Source: Bullera alba
Taxonomy: Eukaryota; Basidiomycota; Tremellomycetes; Tremellales; Bulleraceae
NCBI GenBank assembly: GCA_001600095.1
Contig: BCIX01000001.1
Location: 434,001-498,000, forward strand
DNA: 64,000 bases
Reading direction: 5' to 3'
Shown piece by piece: positions 11,001-20,798 of this stretch. Numbering within the stretch: the first letter of the stretch is position 1; every line of letters begins with the position of its first letter. Position numbers and translations under genes: made by a program. The notes under the pieces were generated by a model, which was not told where the DNA came from, searched no databases, and saw only the letters and a program-made list of their open reading frames with translations.

Positions 11001-11773
11001 GTCTTTCCATTGGGCGCCATGAATCTCAGCACTAAACGATTCGGCCCGTCGCCTTGATCTTCCTCATTCTTGTAAATCGATAGCGTGAGACCTCCCCACA
11101 ATAGATCTTCCTTGTCGATTTCCTCGTTGAGACTTCTCCAAATTGAGCCACCTCGCATCCCAGTGTTGAGCAGTATGGCCAAGCCGGCGAGAGACTGCCA
11201 GCGTTGACGAGTGGTGATCCACGCCATGGCGGAGGAGAGTAGGTATCGTACCATCAAGGTGAAAATGGCGAATGGGACGAAAGGTCTGCTAGGTGGATCC
11301 TTGCTGAGGTCGAGCTTGACAGGGAGCTCATCTCGAACATATCCTCGAACTTGCACGCAGAGGTCCTTGGGAAGTGACTTGCCGGTGTAGTATGTGTAGC
11401 AAGTTCGAAACCCTTCCCAGTAAAGGATTGCGGAGTCGAATTTAAGCTGATCACCATCGTCCCCGCTCCTTCCTTTCATCTGACTCAGAGAGGAGAGTAA
11501 GAAGGCTGTGATATGACCATAGGTGAGCTTGATTTTGGAGTTGGGAGCGAGAACCTCCTCTGGGTCGAGCTCCTCCAGGGTATAGACGCTATGCGCCCAG
11601 TCGGTAAATTTTCGATGGATACCCACAACTTGCTTCATGGTACTGGCACCGAAAGTGCTGAGTTGAGCGAGAGGCGCTTCATTCAGAGCCGCTAAGGCTG
11701 AATCATCTGCCCCGCGGGCTGCTCGTTGAGCATTGCGCTCATGCTCGGCTCTGATCTCGGCCCTGGTCGGCAT
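8093..11773 (-). CDS. Tyrosine recombinase B, DUF3435-like with C-terminal zinc-finger region
   Basis: Five exons (11773-10636, 10586-10505, 10452-10307, 10266-9914, 9874-8093) join in frame to 1167 codons, 1166 residues. The start MPTRAEIRAEHERNAQ sits at the first in-frame ATG after a non-coding stretch. The catalytic domain has AILLNTGMRGGSIW (Arg207), a long insert with MYDPGIFHSIDQ and EPVFVKQ, then TAHVIRRSVHLALKM (His366-x-x-Arg369) and LLHAWGSTTHQVYISNLL (Trp394, Tyr402). This is the R, HxxR, H/W, Y set of an active tyrosine recombinase. The stretch after Tyr402 (SDLSGIIHGETG) fits the DUF3435 pattern. The last 594 residues hold several Cys/His clusters: CPCC with HVNSC, CGVC with HILVKH, CIIC with HLRLH, and CLDESC with HLVAAH. 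A basic tail ends KGKRKRVEREDNLDEDE. DUF3435 recombinases move Starship elements in Pezizomycotina; a role here as an element's own transposase is inference. Confidence 0.78.
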
Positions 11774-12829
11774 TGTCGGGTGGGTGATGGTTTGGAGAGG
11801 TAGAGCGAGGAACACTTGATATGTGGAGTGAGCGGGCTGAAAGGGAGAAGGGGTCGTTGCAGGAGATGTGGGAGTGTGGTGCCACGGGTGTGACAGTGGT
11901 TGACTGACGTGCTCTCCTCGCTTGGCCTGGGTGATATCATCAGCCTTGTTGCGATTGGCTTCCAACGCTCTGCTTCGGGCTTACCGGAGAAATCTAGACA
12001 ACAGTGTTTAACCGCACGTCCAGGCGAAGCAATGGGCAGAGTCTGCCAGTAAGGGGGCTGAGATGTAGTTGTAACGAGAGACTCGAATAGCGCTGATGTA
12101 GAGTGAGAGTGGTGTTGGCGTTGACAGGTTGAGATGGTCAGTTGGGAATTTCGAACGAGGTAGGCAGGGGTTGCTCGAAACCCCTGGCGCTTTGACTTTC
12201 GCGTTTCAGAATTGATCAGAAAAACCCGTCCTGTGTGCGCTCGCACATCGAGACGGCCGTCCAAACGTCGCTAGCACGAGTCGCATGCATGGGTAAGACT
12301 GTCCCATAATCATGCTGGACAGCTAGGTAGGAAGTAGGCATGTGCAGTTGCATAAGTACGTGTAGACTGTCGTCGCCAAGGCTGAGCGATCGACAGAGCG
12401 CCGAGTCCAGCGACCTTGGTGTTTAACTGCATCTACCGATGGCTAGTCAGCTCCGAACATAGGTGTGAAGTCGACTTACTGGTCCTGGCAAGCACATCCT
12501 ACCCCGGATCGGCTTGAGTGTATCGACTCGTTCGCTCAGCAGATATGGCTGCAGAGTTTCTGTCGGGCCAAGGCTCATGCAATTGGTCACATCAGCTCAC
12601 ATCGGAGCCTGACCGGTGACCGTGGCCCGAGGCCGCTCGGCGGTGTGCTCGACAAGTGAGGTGGTGACAAGCAGCCGGCCATGATGGATGCATGCATTCA
12701 TCGGCGATCCCCGCCAACAGCTTATGTAATACGAGCCTGCGGTTACATAATATTTGCCAGTACTCACTGACGGCGGCCGGCCGCGGCCGCAGATTATTAT
12801 CCGGAGTTCTCGAATTAGTCCGAAGTTAG
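11774..12829. other. Intergenic stretch upstream of recombinase B
   Basis: About 1 kb. The right part may contain an unresolved 5' exon of the next gene, for example one starting at the ATGs near 12680-12690, followed by an acceptor at 12829. A NotI/FseI-like GC palindrome (GGCCGGCCGCGGCCGC) lies near 12774-12790. I see no convincing gene in the left part, only the presumed recombinase B promoter and 5' leader. Confidence 0.4.
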
Positions 12830-13194
12830 CACAAGATCCGTCTGATAGACAGTCCAAATCCACATGTCACAGAAGCCTTTACCGCCGCTGTCAACGTGAG
12901 TTCCCTGTTGCCACTCGTACCCTTCGCTTGTGATTGACCACTCTGTAGACATGGCCGCTCGGGATACAGGATACTCGAGAGAAGTACGCGAACTGTCTGC
13001 AGATGAAGCTCAAGGGGAATCCCTGGTGGACCTCGGACGGAGCTCAGGTCAATTACTCAAGATTGCTGGGATGCGCTGTCCTGAGTGCCATGGACGCCCA
13101 TGGCTTTGAGATGATCGCCAGTGTGGATATGAGCGTAGGAGCGGGAGAGAACAATCCCGATCTCGACACATGGTTCTTTGCCAACAAGGTATAG
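12830..13194 (+). CDS. Unnamed conserved protein, copy 2 of the family at 2.9 kb; 5' exon not resolved
   Basis: Two exons are supported: 12830-12895 and 12949-13194, together 104 codons. They read HKIRLIDSPNPHVTEAF, TWPLGIQDTREKYANCL, KLKGNPWWTSDGAQVNYSRL, GCAVLSAMDAHGFEMIAS and end DTWFFANKV. Acceptors are AGTTAG at 12829 and CTGTAG at 12948; the donor is GTGAGT at 12896. The order of conserved blocks is the same as in the gene at 2949-3613, including the Trp-containing LKGNPW/LSGRPW block. The 5' exon lies somewhere between about 12.6 and 12.8 kb and I could not fix it, so the gene may be complete or 5'-truncated. The function is unknown. It stands directly beyond the recombinase block, opposite its paralog. 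Confidence 0.55.
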
Positions 13195-13285
13195 CGATTT
13201 CCGTACATCTCGTCACTGTATTGCAACTGTATGTAGCCCTAGCAGATCTCCAAATGTATCCTCACCTCCTGGCATCTACTCGGTC

Positions 13286-14558
13286 TTACAGCTTCTTGGC
13301 CTCACCAGACACCGCGTCGGTAACTTGATCTGTCTGCAGCGTGGTGCTATCCGTAGTCAGGCCCTTCTTGCCGTGGACAGCGAATGGACCCAGACCGATC
13401 ACTCGGTCTTTAGCCTCCTCGTATTTGCTCCTCGTCTCGGCGACAACATCGTCGGTCAAAGTGACGTTGGGCTTGGCCCTAAGATCGTTGGAGATGAGCC
13501 AGTCTCGGAGGTACTGCTTGTCATAAGACGGCTGGGGCTGACCCTCGACATAGTGCTCTGCTGACCAGTATCGGGAGGAGTCTGGAGTGAGGACCTCGTC
13601 GATGAGAATCAGCTGTTTGCCGTTGGGCGTGGGCAGGAGTCCAAACTCGAACTTGGTGTCGGCCAGGATGAAGCCTCGTTCAAGAGCATACGCCGCTCCC
13701 TCGCCTGAACCGAGAGTCAGAGAGAGAACATGACAATATCGATGCTTACTCACTGTACAGCTGAACAGCCAACTTCGCGATCTGCTCGGCGAGCTCGGGA
13801 CCACAGATGTCCTTGACTAATGGCACGAATCTTCAGCAATCTTTCCTCACTCTCGAGAGGATATCGCACCTTTGTCTGGGTGAATGTTCTCGTCGTGCTC
13901 GCCCTGATCGGCTTTCGTTGACGGCGTGAACAGTGGCTTGGGCAATTTCTGCGACTCGACCAATCCCTCCGGCATGGGGATACCGTGGACAGTCTTCGAC
14001 TTCTTGTACTCGGACCAAGCGGAGCCTAAGCTCTTTTAGCGGTAGATCTTTCTTTCAGCCACAGCTGCTCACCTGTGATGTAGCCTCGAACGATAGCCTC
14101 GATCTTGACGACTTCGCACTTCTTGACGATCATACTCCTGCCCTCCAGCTGATCTCTGTACTCGTCCAGACTGCGTGGAAATTCGCTCCATGCGGAGCTG
14201 GGATCCGAAAGAACGGCGGGCGAGGCAGAATCGAGGGATGGCGCGATGACATGATGCGGAATGATGTTGGACAACTTGTGGAACCAAAACGACGAGAGAG
14301 TGGTCAATGTCACACCTTTTTGTGGAATCCCCTGGCGACACAGTGAGTTCAGAACGGATCTACAGGGCTCCAAGCGAGACGCACGTTGTTCATGATCACA
14401 TCGAAAGCCGAGATTCGGTCGGTGGCGACGAAGAGCAGCTTGTCCTGGTCGGCTTCGTCGGGCAACGCGTAGATGTCCCTGACTTTGCCCTTGGCCAACA
14501 GCTTGAGCTTGGGCATGTTGGTCGCAAGAACCTTTTGATTCGCAGGTATTAGCTGCAT
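13286..14558 (-). CDS. ADE1: Phosphoribosylaminoimidazole-succinocarboxamide (SAICAR) synthase
   Basis: This enzyme joins aspartate to CAIR with ATP in step 7 of purine synthesis. The protein has [69 protein letters not shown], then [11 protein letters not shown] and [56 protein letters not shown] and DKQYLRDWL. These are the standard ATP- and substrate-binding blocks of the single-domain fungal enzyme. It ends with a short Thr-rich tail. The ATG at 14556-14558 gives [19 protein letters not shown]; a second ATG, 15 codons in, is closer to the usual start. The gene begins only 8 bases after the stop of the tyrosyl-tRNA synthetase on the same strand, so its promoter must lie inside that gene or the two are co-expressed (see findings). 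Confidence 0.92.
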
Positions 14559-14566
14559 TCGTGTAG

Positions 14567-16241
14567 CTAGCTCGTTTCCGGACTACTGACTGTTTGCTGG
14601 GATCCGCTACCACTTGCCGCGCCAGCTTGTGGCTCGACAGCTGCTGCTTTGGCTTGACGGTCTTTCAACTCGTCCGGACCTAGGCTGTTCTCGGCAGCTT
14701 TGGCTTGAGCTTTCGCAAGCTTTTCCTGCTCTTTCTGCGCCCGCAGAGCCGCCCGTTCCTCTTCCGTAGGGGGAGCCTTTCGCGCATCCTTCTTCTTGTC
14801 CTGTATAGCATCAGCAGCAAGTTCTGACGAGAAGACGGAATGACCCACCTTGGCTTCCGACTTGTTGCCGGCGCCCTGCTTAGCCGAGGCCATGGCCACG
14901 GCGGTGGAGGCACTGGGGTATCCGAGCCTCTCGGCCTCCTGCCATTCTGCGTCCGCCTCGAACATCTTCTGTACGGGGGAAAGGAGTTTGACCAAAGCTT
15001 CCACCACACCGCCCTTCAGATCTCCAGGGTGAATTTCCTCCTTGGCGTACGCCTCCTCAAGAGCCTTGTAGCTGGAAAAGTGAATGTCGCCTCCAAACTT
15101 CTCTGGGCGAGCAATGGAGAACAATGTTCCGGCAGGAGCTCCCTCTCGAGCAAAGCTCTTCTCTCCGGTAGGCTCCGGTCCGCCTTCGGTCTTGGCCTGC
15201 TCCAACCACAACTCCTGTACGGGGATCAAGACAGTCTTCACGAATGCAAGCACACCGTTGCCTTCCACTTCTCCGGGCGTGCACACCGCAGCCTTGAGCT
15301 TCGCCTTGATCTCGGAAGGCTTGTCCAGGAAGTCAATCTTGGACTTTGGGTCCGACGAAGACATCTTTCCACCGGATAGACCGGGCACCATGGCGTTCAT
15401 GAGGTGTGCCCTCTTGGCATAACCCATTCTCGGCAAATAGTGTGCGGCGTACATGAAGATCTTTCTCTGCGAAGGGTTAGCTCTCGCGCTTTCAATAGCG
15501 CCTCAAGCTAACTTACCTGATCAACACCACCAAACTGGAAGTGAACGTCCAGGTACTGCTCATCCAAAGCTTGGAGACCTGGGTAGAGCATACTGCTCAT
15601 CAAGGGGGATTCGGACTGCTTGACGACGTCGGCTCCGGCGTGCTCAGCAGCTTTGGCAGTGGTGAGGGAGTGGAATCTGGGTAGGTCAGCAGGAGCTCCG
15701 TCCGGGATGAACAATACGCTCACTTGTAAACGTCCAGGGTGTATTCAGCACTAAGCTGGTAGCTGGTTCCCGTGACAAACTCGAGCTTGTCGATGGGAAC
15801 GCCAAGAGTGATGAAGATCGCCTTCAGTAGAAACGAATAGTACTTCGTCCTCCATTTGACTGTCTCGAGGGTAGACTTGCTCGCATCGAGGAAAGCGTGG
15901 AGGTCTATGTTATGCGGTGCTTAGCTTGTTTTTCATAGATAGGAAGAAAGTCTAGGCTCACCCGCAAGGAGGATCTTCACAGCAACCCCAGCGGTCAAGA
16001 AGTCGGCAATCTTGAGCAATGGGACACAGTAGGCGATATGAGGTCTCCCGGTAGTCGCAGAACCCCAGTAGGCTCTTGGCACAATGCCATCACTGAGGAC
16101 TTGACGGATGATATCCCCGGAAGTGACTTCTTGCAAGTTTCTGGTGATCCGAGCGAATTGTTCCTCCTTTTCGGGAGACAGGGCGATGGTCGGTCCGGCT
16201 TCCGCCTGGTCGACTTCAAATTCTAGCTTCTCTTGCGCCAT
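14567..16241 (-). CDS. TYS1: Tyrosyl-tRNA synthetase, cytosolic
   Basis: This class I synthetase charges tRNA-Tyr. It starts [16 protein letters not shown]. The first exon has [18 protein letters not shown], the HIGH-equivalent region. Later exons give [79 protein letters not shown] and [20 protein letters not shown], which holds the KMSKS-type loop. The catalytic core is followed by the eukaryotic anticodon-binding part and a Lys/Ala-rich charged tail typical of fungal enzymes. The stop TAG at 14567-14569 is eight bases from the ADE1 start. A GTCAGT donor at 14590 and an AG at 14532 would instead splice this frame in phase into ADE1. Confidence 0.92.
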
Positions 16242-16528
16242 CGTTGCGATGTTTGTTTGGGTAGCGTGATGGGTTGAGAGAGTCAAACTCCCAGCCCCAA
16301 CATTGACTCGTAATTTATGGGCACCTTGCTCAGAAAAGCTGTCAAACCGTGGGTAAACAATTTGATTCCGCTCGATTGCTGAGCCTGCCGCTTGCCGTGT
16401 GGAGGTCGATAGGCATCTGCATGTGCCATATGGTGCCAACACCACACCTTCTAACGGTGTGCCCGGTTCATCATCAAAACTGATCGCGCTTGGTATATAC
16501 TCAGCCAGTGCGGAGGAACGAGGACGTC
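16242..16528. promoter_or_regulatory. Shared divergent promoter, tyrosyl-tRNA synthetase / VPS3
   Basis: The 287 bases between the two divergent ATGs must drive both genes. I see no strong TATA box within 100 bases of either start. Confidence 0.4.
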
Positions 16529-19500
16529 ATGACGAGTATCAGCACGGACATTCCTCCGTTCCACATCTCGCCTTTGTTGAGCAATATATGGTACTCGCCG
16601 GATCTTCTCGACTTCTCCCAGCCAGGCAAGTCCAGCGCTGCTCGAGGAAGTATACAGACTCACTCTTTTACAGGCCCAACTGTTCCGGCGAGTCAGAATG
16701 AAACACCACAGCCGGCCTCATCGTCAATATTTGCCTCGGCGAGCTCTATCGCGGCTGCAGCTGGGCGTAGAGCAGTCGCAGCCGCTTCGGCCGCTTCTCC
16801 AGTAGGAAGTCCTGCTGCGGGGAGAACTGCGTCTCCGGACCGAAGTGCCGCTCGCTCCGACTTGACTTCTGGAGACCCGAAAGTCAGCGTCATGTGTGTC
16901 GAGGGTTACGGCGATAACCTATATGTCGGCCGGTCGGACGGTGTGGTAGAGTGGTGGGTGTGTGATGGATCACCAGGAGCGTCAAAGGTGAGTAAACGAG
17001 GAACCATCAGCTGTACAAGGGGCTGACCATTGTAGCACAATGGCTGGACCGCTCGACATCGGCATACCTTGTTCCCAAGGCGTCCAGTATCGAAGATCGT
17101 TCTATTGCCGAAGTTGGGTAGAGCCTTTGTCCTTTCTGAAGGAACCCTCCACCCTCTCAGCCTGCCCAGCCTAGAACCAGTGCCCTCGACCGTGATCCAG
17201 CCGTTAAGAGGAGTCGTTTCGGTGATTTTGGACGATGATGAGCTGGAATGGGGAGGTGTCGGCGCTGAAGAGAAGGGCGCGGAAATGACGGTCGTTGTTG
17301 TGAGGAGGAAAGGACTCGGGATCTATCGTCTTGGTCAAAGGCTTGTTACTCAGAACGTGAGGGTAACCCAAGGCACGCCGTAGACACTGCTGATCTCAAT
17401 ACGACTACAGGAGATCCCACTGCCCTCGGCACCGACCTCACATGCCCTGTCGTCCAACTTCCTCTGCATAGCTCTGCCCAGTTCCGCCACATACGCCTTG
17501 ATCGACCTCTCCGATGCTTCCCTGACAGAAGTCCTGCCAGTGTCACAGATCGATCAAAGCGAACTCGACTTCACACCAAACCCCAATGTTGTGGTGATAC
17601 CCGGAGAGAATGAGTTTCTTGTGACTAGTTACACTGGAGTCAGCACGATGGGTGTCTTCCTCAACGGCCAGGGAGATCCTGTACGTGGTACAATGGAATG
17701 GCCTGATCATCCAATCTCGATCAGTAAGTACATCCTAATTTAGGTATGGCTCCGTTGACGAAAGTGTTGTAGCCATCGATTCGGGTTTCATTATCGCGCT
17801 GTTGCGCAACGATTCAATCCACATACATTCGCTTGGTGATCTGGACAAACCTGTGCAGGTCATGAACCTCGATCCGGCATTCAACGCTAGAGCTCTGAGC
17901 TATTCTCCATACGGTATATCTATGCGGAACGTCCTCCGGGACCAACGCATGAGTAGCTCCTCTCTGCTCCTACTCGGCGGGGTGCTAGCTCCGGCAGGGT
18001 CGACAGTACAGACCTCATCATCGCCCGAAGTGTCCACTTCAAGCCAACCTCCGACGACTACTGCCCCTGACGGGCCATCACCGACGACGGAGGAGCCGCC
18101 CTCTGGATCAGGTCTTACACCCCCTTCATCACCGCCAACCTTCTCCCGCCAACCTATCGCTCCCACTCGGTCATCATCCCTCCTGCGGCTCGACCCGAAG
18201 TCTGCTATGGGACCATTCTCGACTGCTATAGCAGAGACATTAGCCATTGGACCTAATGGGATACAATCGCTTTTCCCCACTCCGGTAATTCTACGAGTGG
18301 AGCAGCTCTGCGCTCAACGCAGGATGGAGGATGCGATCAAGGAGGTCGATGAGGAGAGGCGGAAGGGCAGACGAGGAGAGATCGAGGGGGACAAGGTGAG
18401 CCATGCCCCTGACGCTTTTAGACAGTAGTTGACGGGTCGTAGATGGCTCACTCGGCTACGATGCGGTTCCTGCATGTGTACCTCGGTCTACACTTGATGA
18501 TGGAGACCATGTTCGAAAAAGCAGGGGATTACCTGCTTCGAGCCAAGGTCGATCCACGACTGGTAGTCCGTCTCTTCCCCAAGCTTCGCGGGAAAGTGAT
18601 TGGATCGGCAGAAGAGGTCGACGTGCTGGATGGAGTTAAGGCCGTTCTGGAGGCAATGCCCCCCATTGAAGACATCGGTGAGTCTACTCGGCGCTGGTAT
18701 GGGCATTTGCTAAGAGGAAGTAGTATTCGCCAGTATCAAGCGGAATTACAGTCCGCACGTGTCACCAAGCACATCCGAAGCGCCAGAGACCATTGAGCTC
18801 AGCAAGGCACTTTACGAAGATGCCAAATCAATGTTGACGGAGATCTTGCGGAAGACACGGCAGTCGAGGCGTAAAGGCGGTGGAGGGCGGGGCGTCGATT
18901 CGAGGAAGATCGATATTGTCATCGACACGACACTGGCCAAGCTACTAGCAGATGCTGGGACAACGAACGAGCTATTGGCTTTACTGGCCGCACCGAACGA
19001 CGCGGTGTTGAGCGAGCTAGAGCCGTTCTTGGAGAAACGGCCTTACGTCCTGGCTACGGTGATGAGACAGCAGGGAAAGTCGGCTAGGGTGTTGCAGATA
19101 TTGAAAGAGTGAGTTCGGCTGTCGCACCCATGGTGGAGTCCAGCTGACCGTCGACGTTGTCAGTATTGCCGAGAGTGCAGATGGTGACCCACTGTGCTCC
19201 GATCCGGTGGACGAGATCGCTCAACAGCTCGAGACTGTCTCGGATCCAGATCTGTTCCGACAATACACCCTGTGGCTAGTAGGACGTGATCCCAATGCCG
19301 GGCTCTCAGTGAGTCCAGATCAACACCGTCAGAATAGAGTGGTGGAGCTGATTGTCGTCAGCTACTGCTCAACAATAACGCGAAAACGGGGATCAAGCTG
19401 GATGACGAGACGTTGATCACCGATCTTCACAACATCGATAAAGATGCCGCCAATAGGTATCTCGAGCACGTCGTCGTGGTCAAAAGATCAGCCAATCGAT

Positions 19501-20722
19501 CCTTGCACGAGTCTCTACTCGACCAGCTAATCCACCAAGTCGGCGGTCAGATCCAGGACGACGGAGTGCGATATCACCTCGAGGAGCTCGGTACGTGTCC
19601 ACCATGTCGTTTGACTCAAGTCTCAGCTGTTGACCGACTGTCTGTAGATGCCGAGTACCGCCTTTCTGCCGATTCCCAGCCCTTCCCCATCTTCCTCGCG
19701 GATATAGCACCCGCCACTCCCATCAAAGCACTACGACTGAAGCTCATGCTATTCCTGCAAGGATCCCCATTCTACGACACGTCCAAAGTCGTTGACCGGC
19801 TCGAGGCGATGGTACAGCTCAAGACGGAATTGGCTATTGTGCTCGGTAAACAGGGCAAGAACAAGAAAGCCTTGAGACTCCTCGCCAAGGATATAGGCGA
19901 CTTTGTCTCGGCTCAGCTGTACTGCACGCAGGGCGGGGAGATCATGCCTCCAAAGATTGCACACTTGGTCGCGGGTCACGTTCCGGAGCTTGTGGACTGG
20001 GCCACTCTTGGTGATGTGGGTAGGAGGAGGAGAGGCACAGTCGATGCGAAGACCCAGGAGGGCTTGGTCATGGATCTGCTGGGTGTCTACATGCAGGACG
20101 GGTGGGTTACTCCTCCATAAATTCAAGCGAGTGCTGAGCTAACTATTGCAGTGCGAATACTGCCAAGCAAGCAGCTTCACTGCTCAACGCCCAGTCGGTT
20201 CACATGGATGTGCTCGACGTGAGTCGGCCTGATTCCTGTTTCCGCCAGCACATACTAATCATCTAATTCTGCCTTCAGGTGCTCAAGCTCGTTCCCGACG
20301 AATGGCCATTAGACGTCGTTTCAACATTCTTCCAGCGGGGTCTTCGGAGGGAGTTGCACGGAAGAGCATCTTGGCAGATTCTCAAATCCATCTCTGCCGG
20401 TCAAAATCTGCAAACATCAATCGATTACTTGGACGCAGTGTCCAAGATCCCACCAGTCGTCATCCAACCTCCCAGTCACGCATCTAGCGCTATGGGATTA
20501 TCACCAGACGAAGGGTCCATCCCGGAGAAGGAGGGCGGACCGGGCGATGACGGCGACGAAAAGGCCAAAGAAACTTATACGACCGTGTCCGGCGAAGGCA
20601 GGATGGAGGAGAAAGAGGGTGACAACAACGGATTCTTCTCGCCAGAAGTCATCAAAAAGGAATTAGCGCATCTCAGCGTCAACGACCGCAATAGCGCAAA
20701 TCATGTCGAAAACCTCCGGTGA
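16529..20722 (+). CDS. VPS3: CORVET tethering subunit Vps3 (TGFBRAP1-like)
   Basis: This is a large multi-exon gene. The N-terminal part has a Ser/Ala-rich leader and then a CNH/beta-propeller domain (DNLYVGRSDGVVEWWV, PVSKIVLLPKLGRAFVLSEG, GLGIYRLGQRLV, NEFLVTSYTGVSTMGVFLNG, IALLRNDSIHIHSL). The middle is alpha-solenoid. The C-terminal part holds the Vps39-type domain (PIKALRLKLMLFLQGSPFYD, ELAIVLGKQGKNKKALRLLA, FVSAQLYC) followed by LDVLKLVPDEWPLDVVSTFF and LRRELHGRASWQILKSIS, which fits TGFBRAP1/Vps3 better than Vam6/Vps39. Vps3 is the Rab5-binding subunit of CORVET on early endosomes. A low-complexity Ser/Pro insert at about 18000-18190 separates the propeller from the solenoid. No RING-like Cys pairs are visible after the last helix. 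The start is the ATG at 16529. Confidence 0.82.
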
Positions 20723-20798
20723 GATGATCATCTGCGTCTGTCAATCACGTTTGTATCGTACGAGCCGGTCGTCTCTATGCATAGCATTGGAATGATCA

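Noticed and set aside
11692..12264. 190-codon minus-strand frame overlapping the start of recombinase B
   Set aside because: It is a shadow frame across the recombinase B first exon and its leader, with no recognisable protein features.
12774..12796. GC palindrome GGCCGGCCGCGGCCGC as a possible attachment site
   Set aside because: Short, low-complexity GC palindrome that can arise by chance in this GC-rich genome; no second copy seen near the recombinases.
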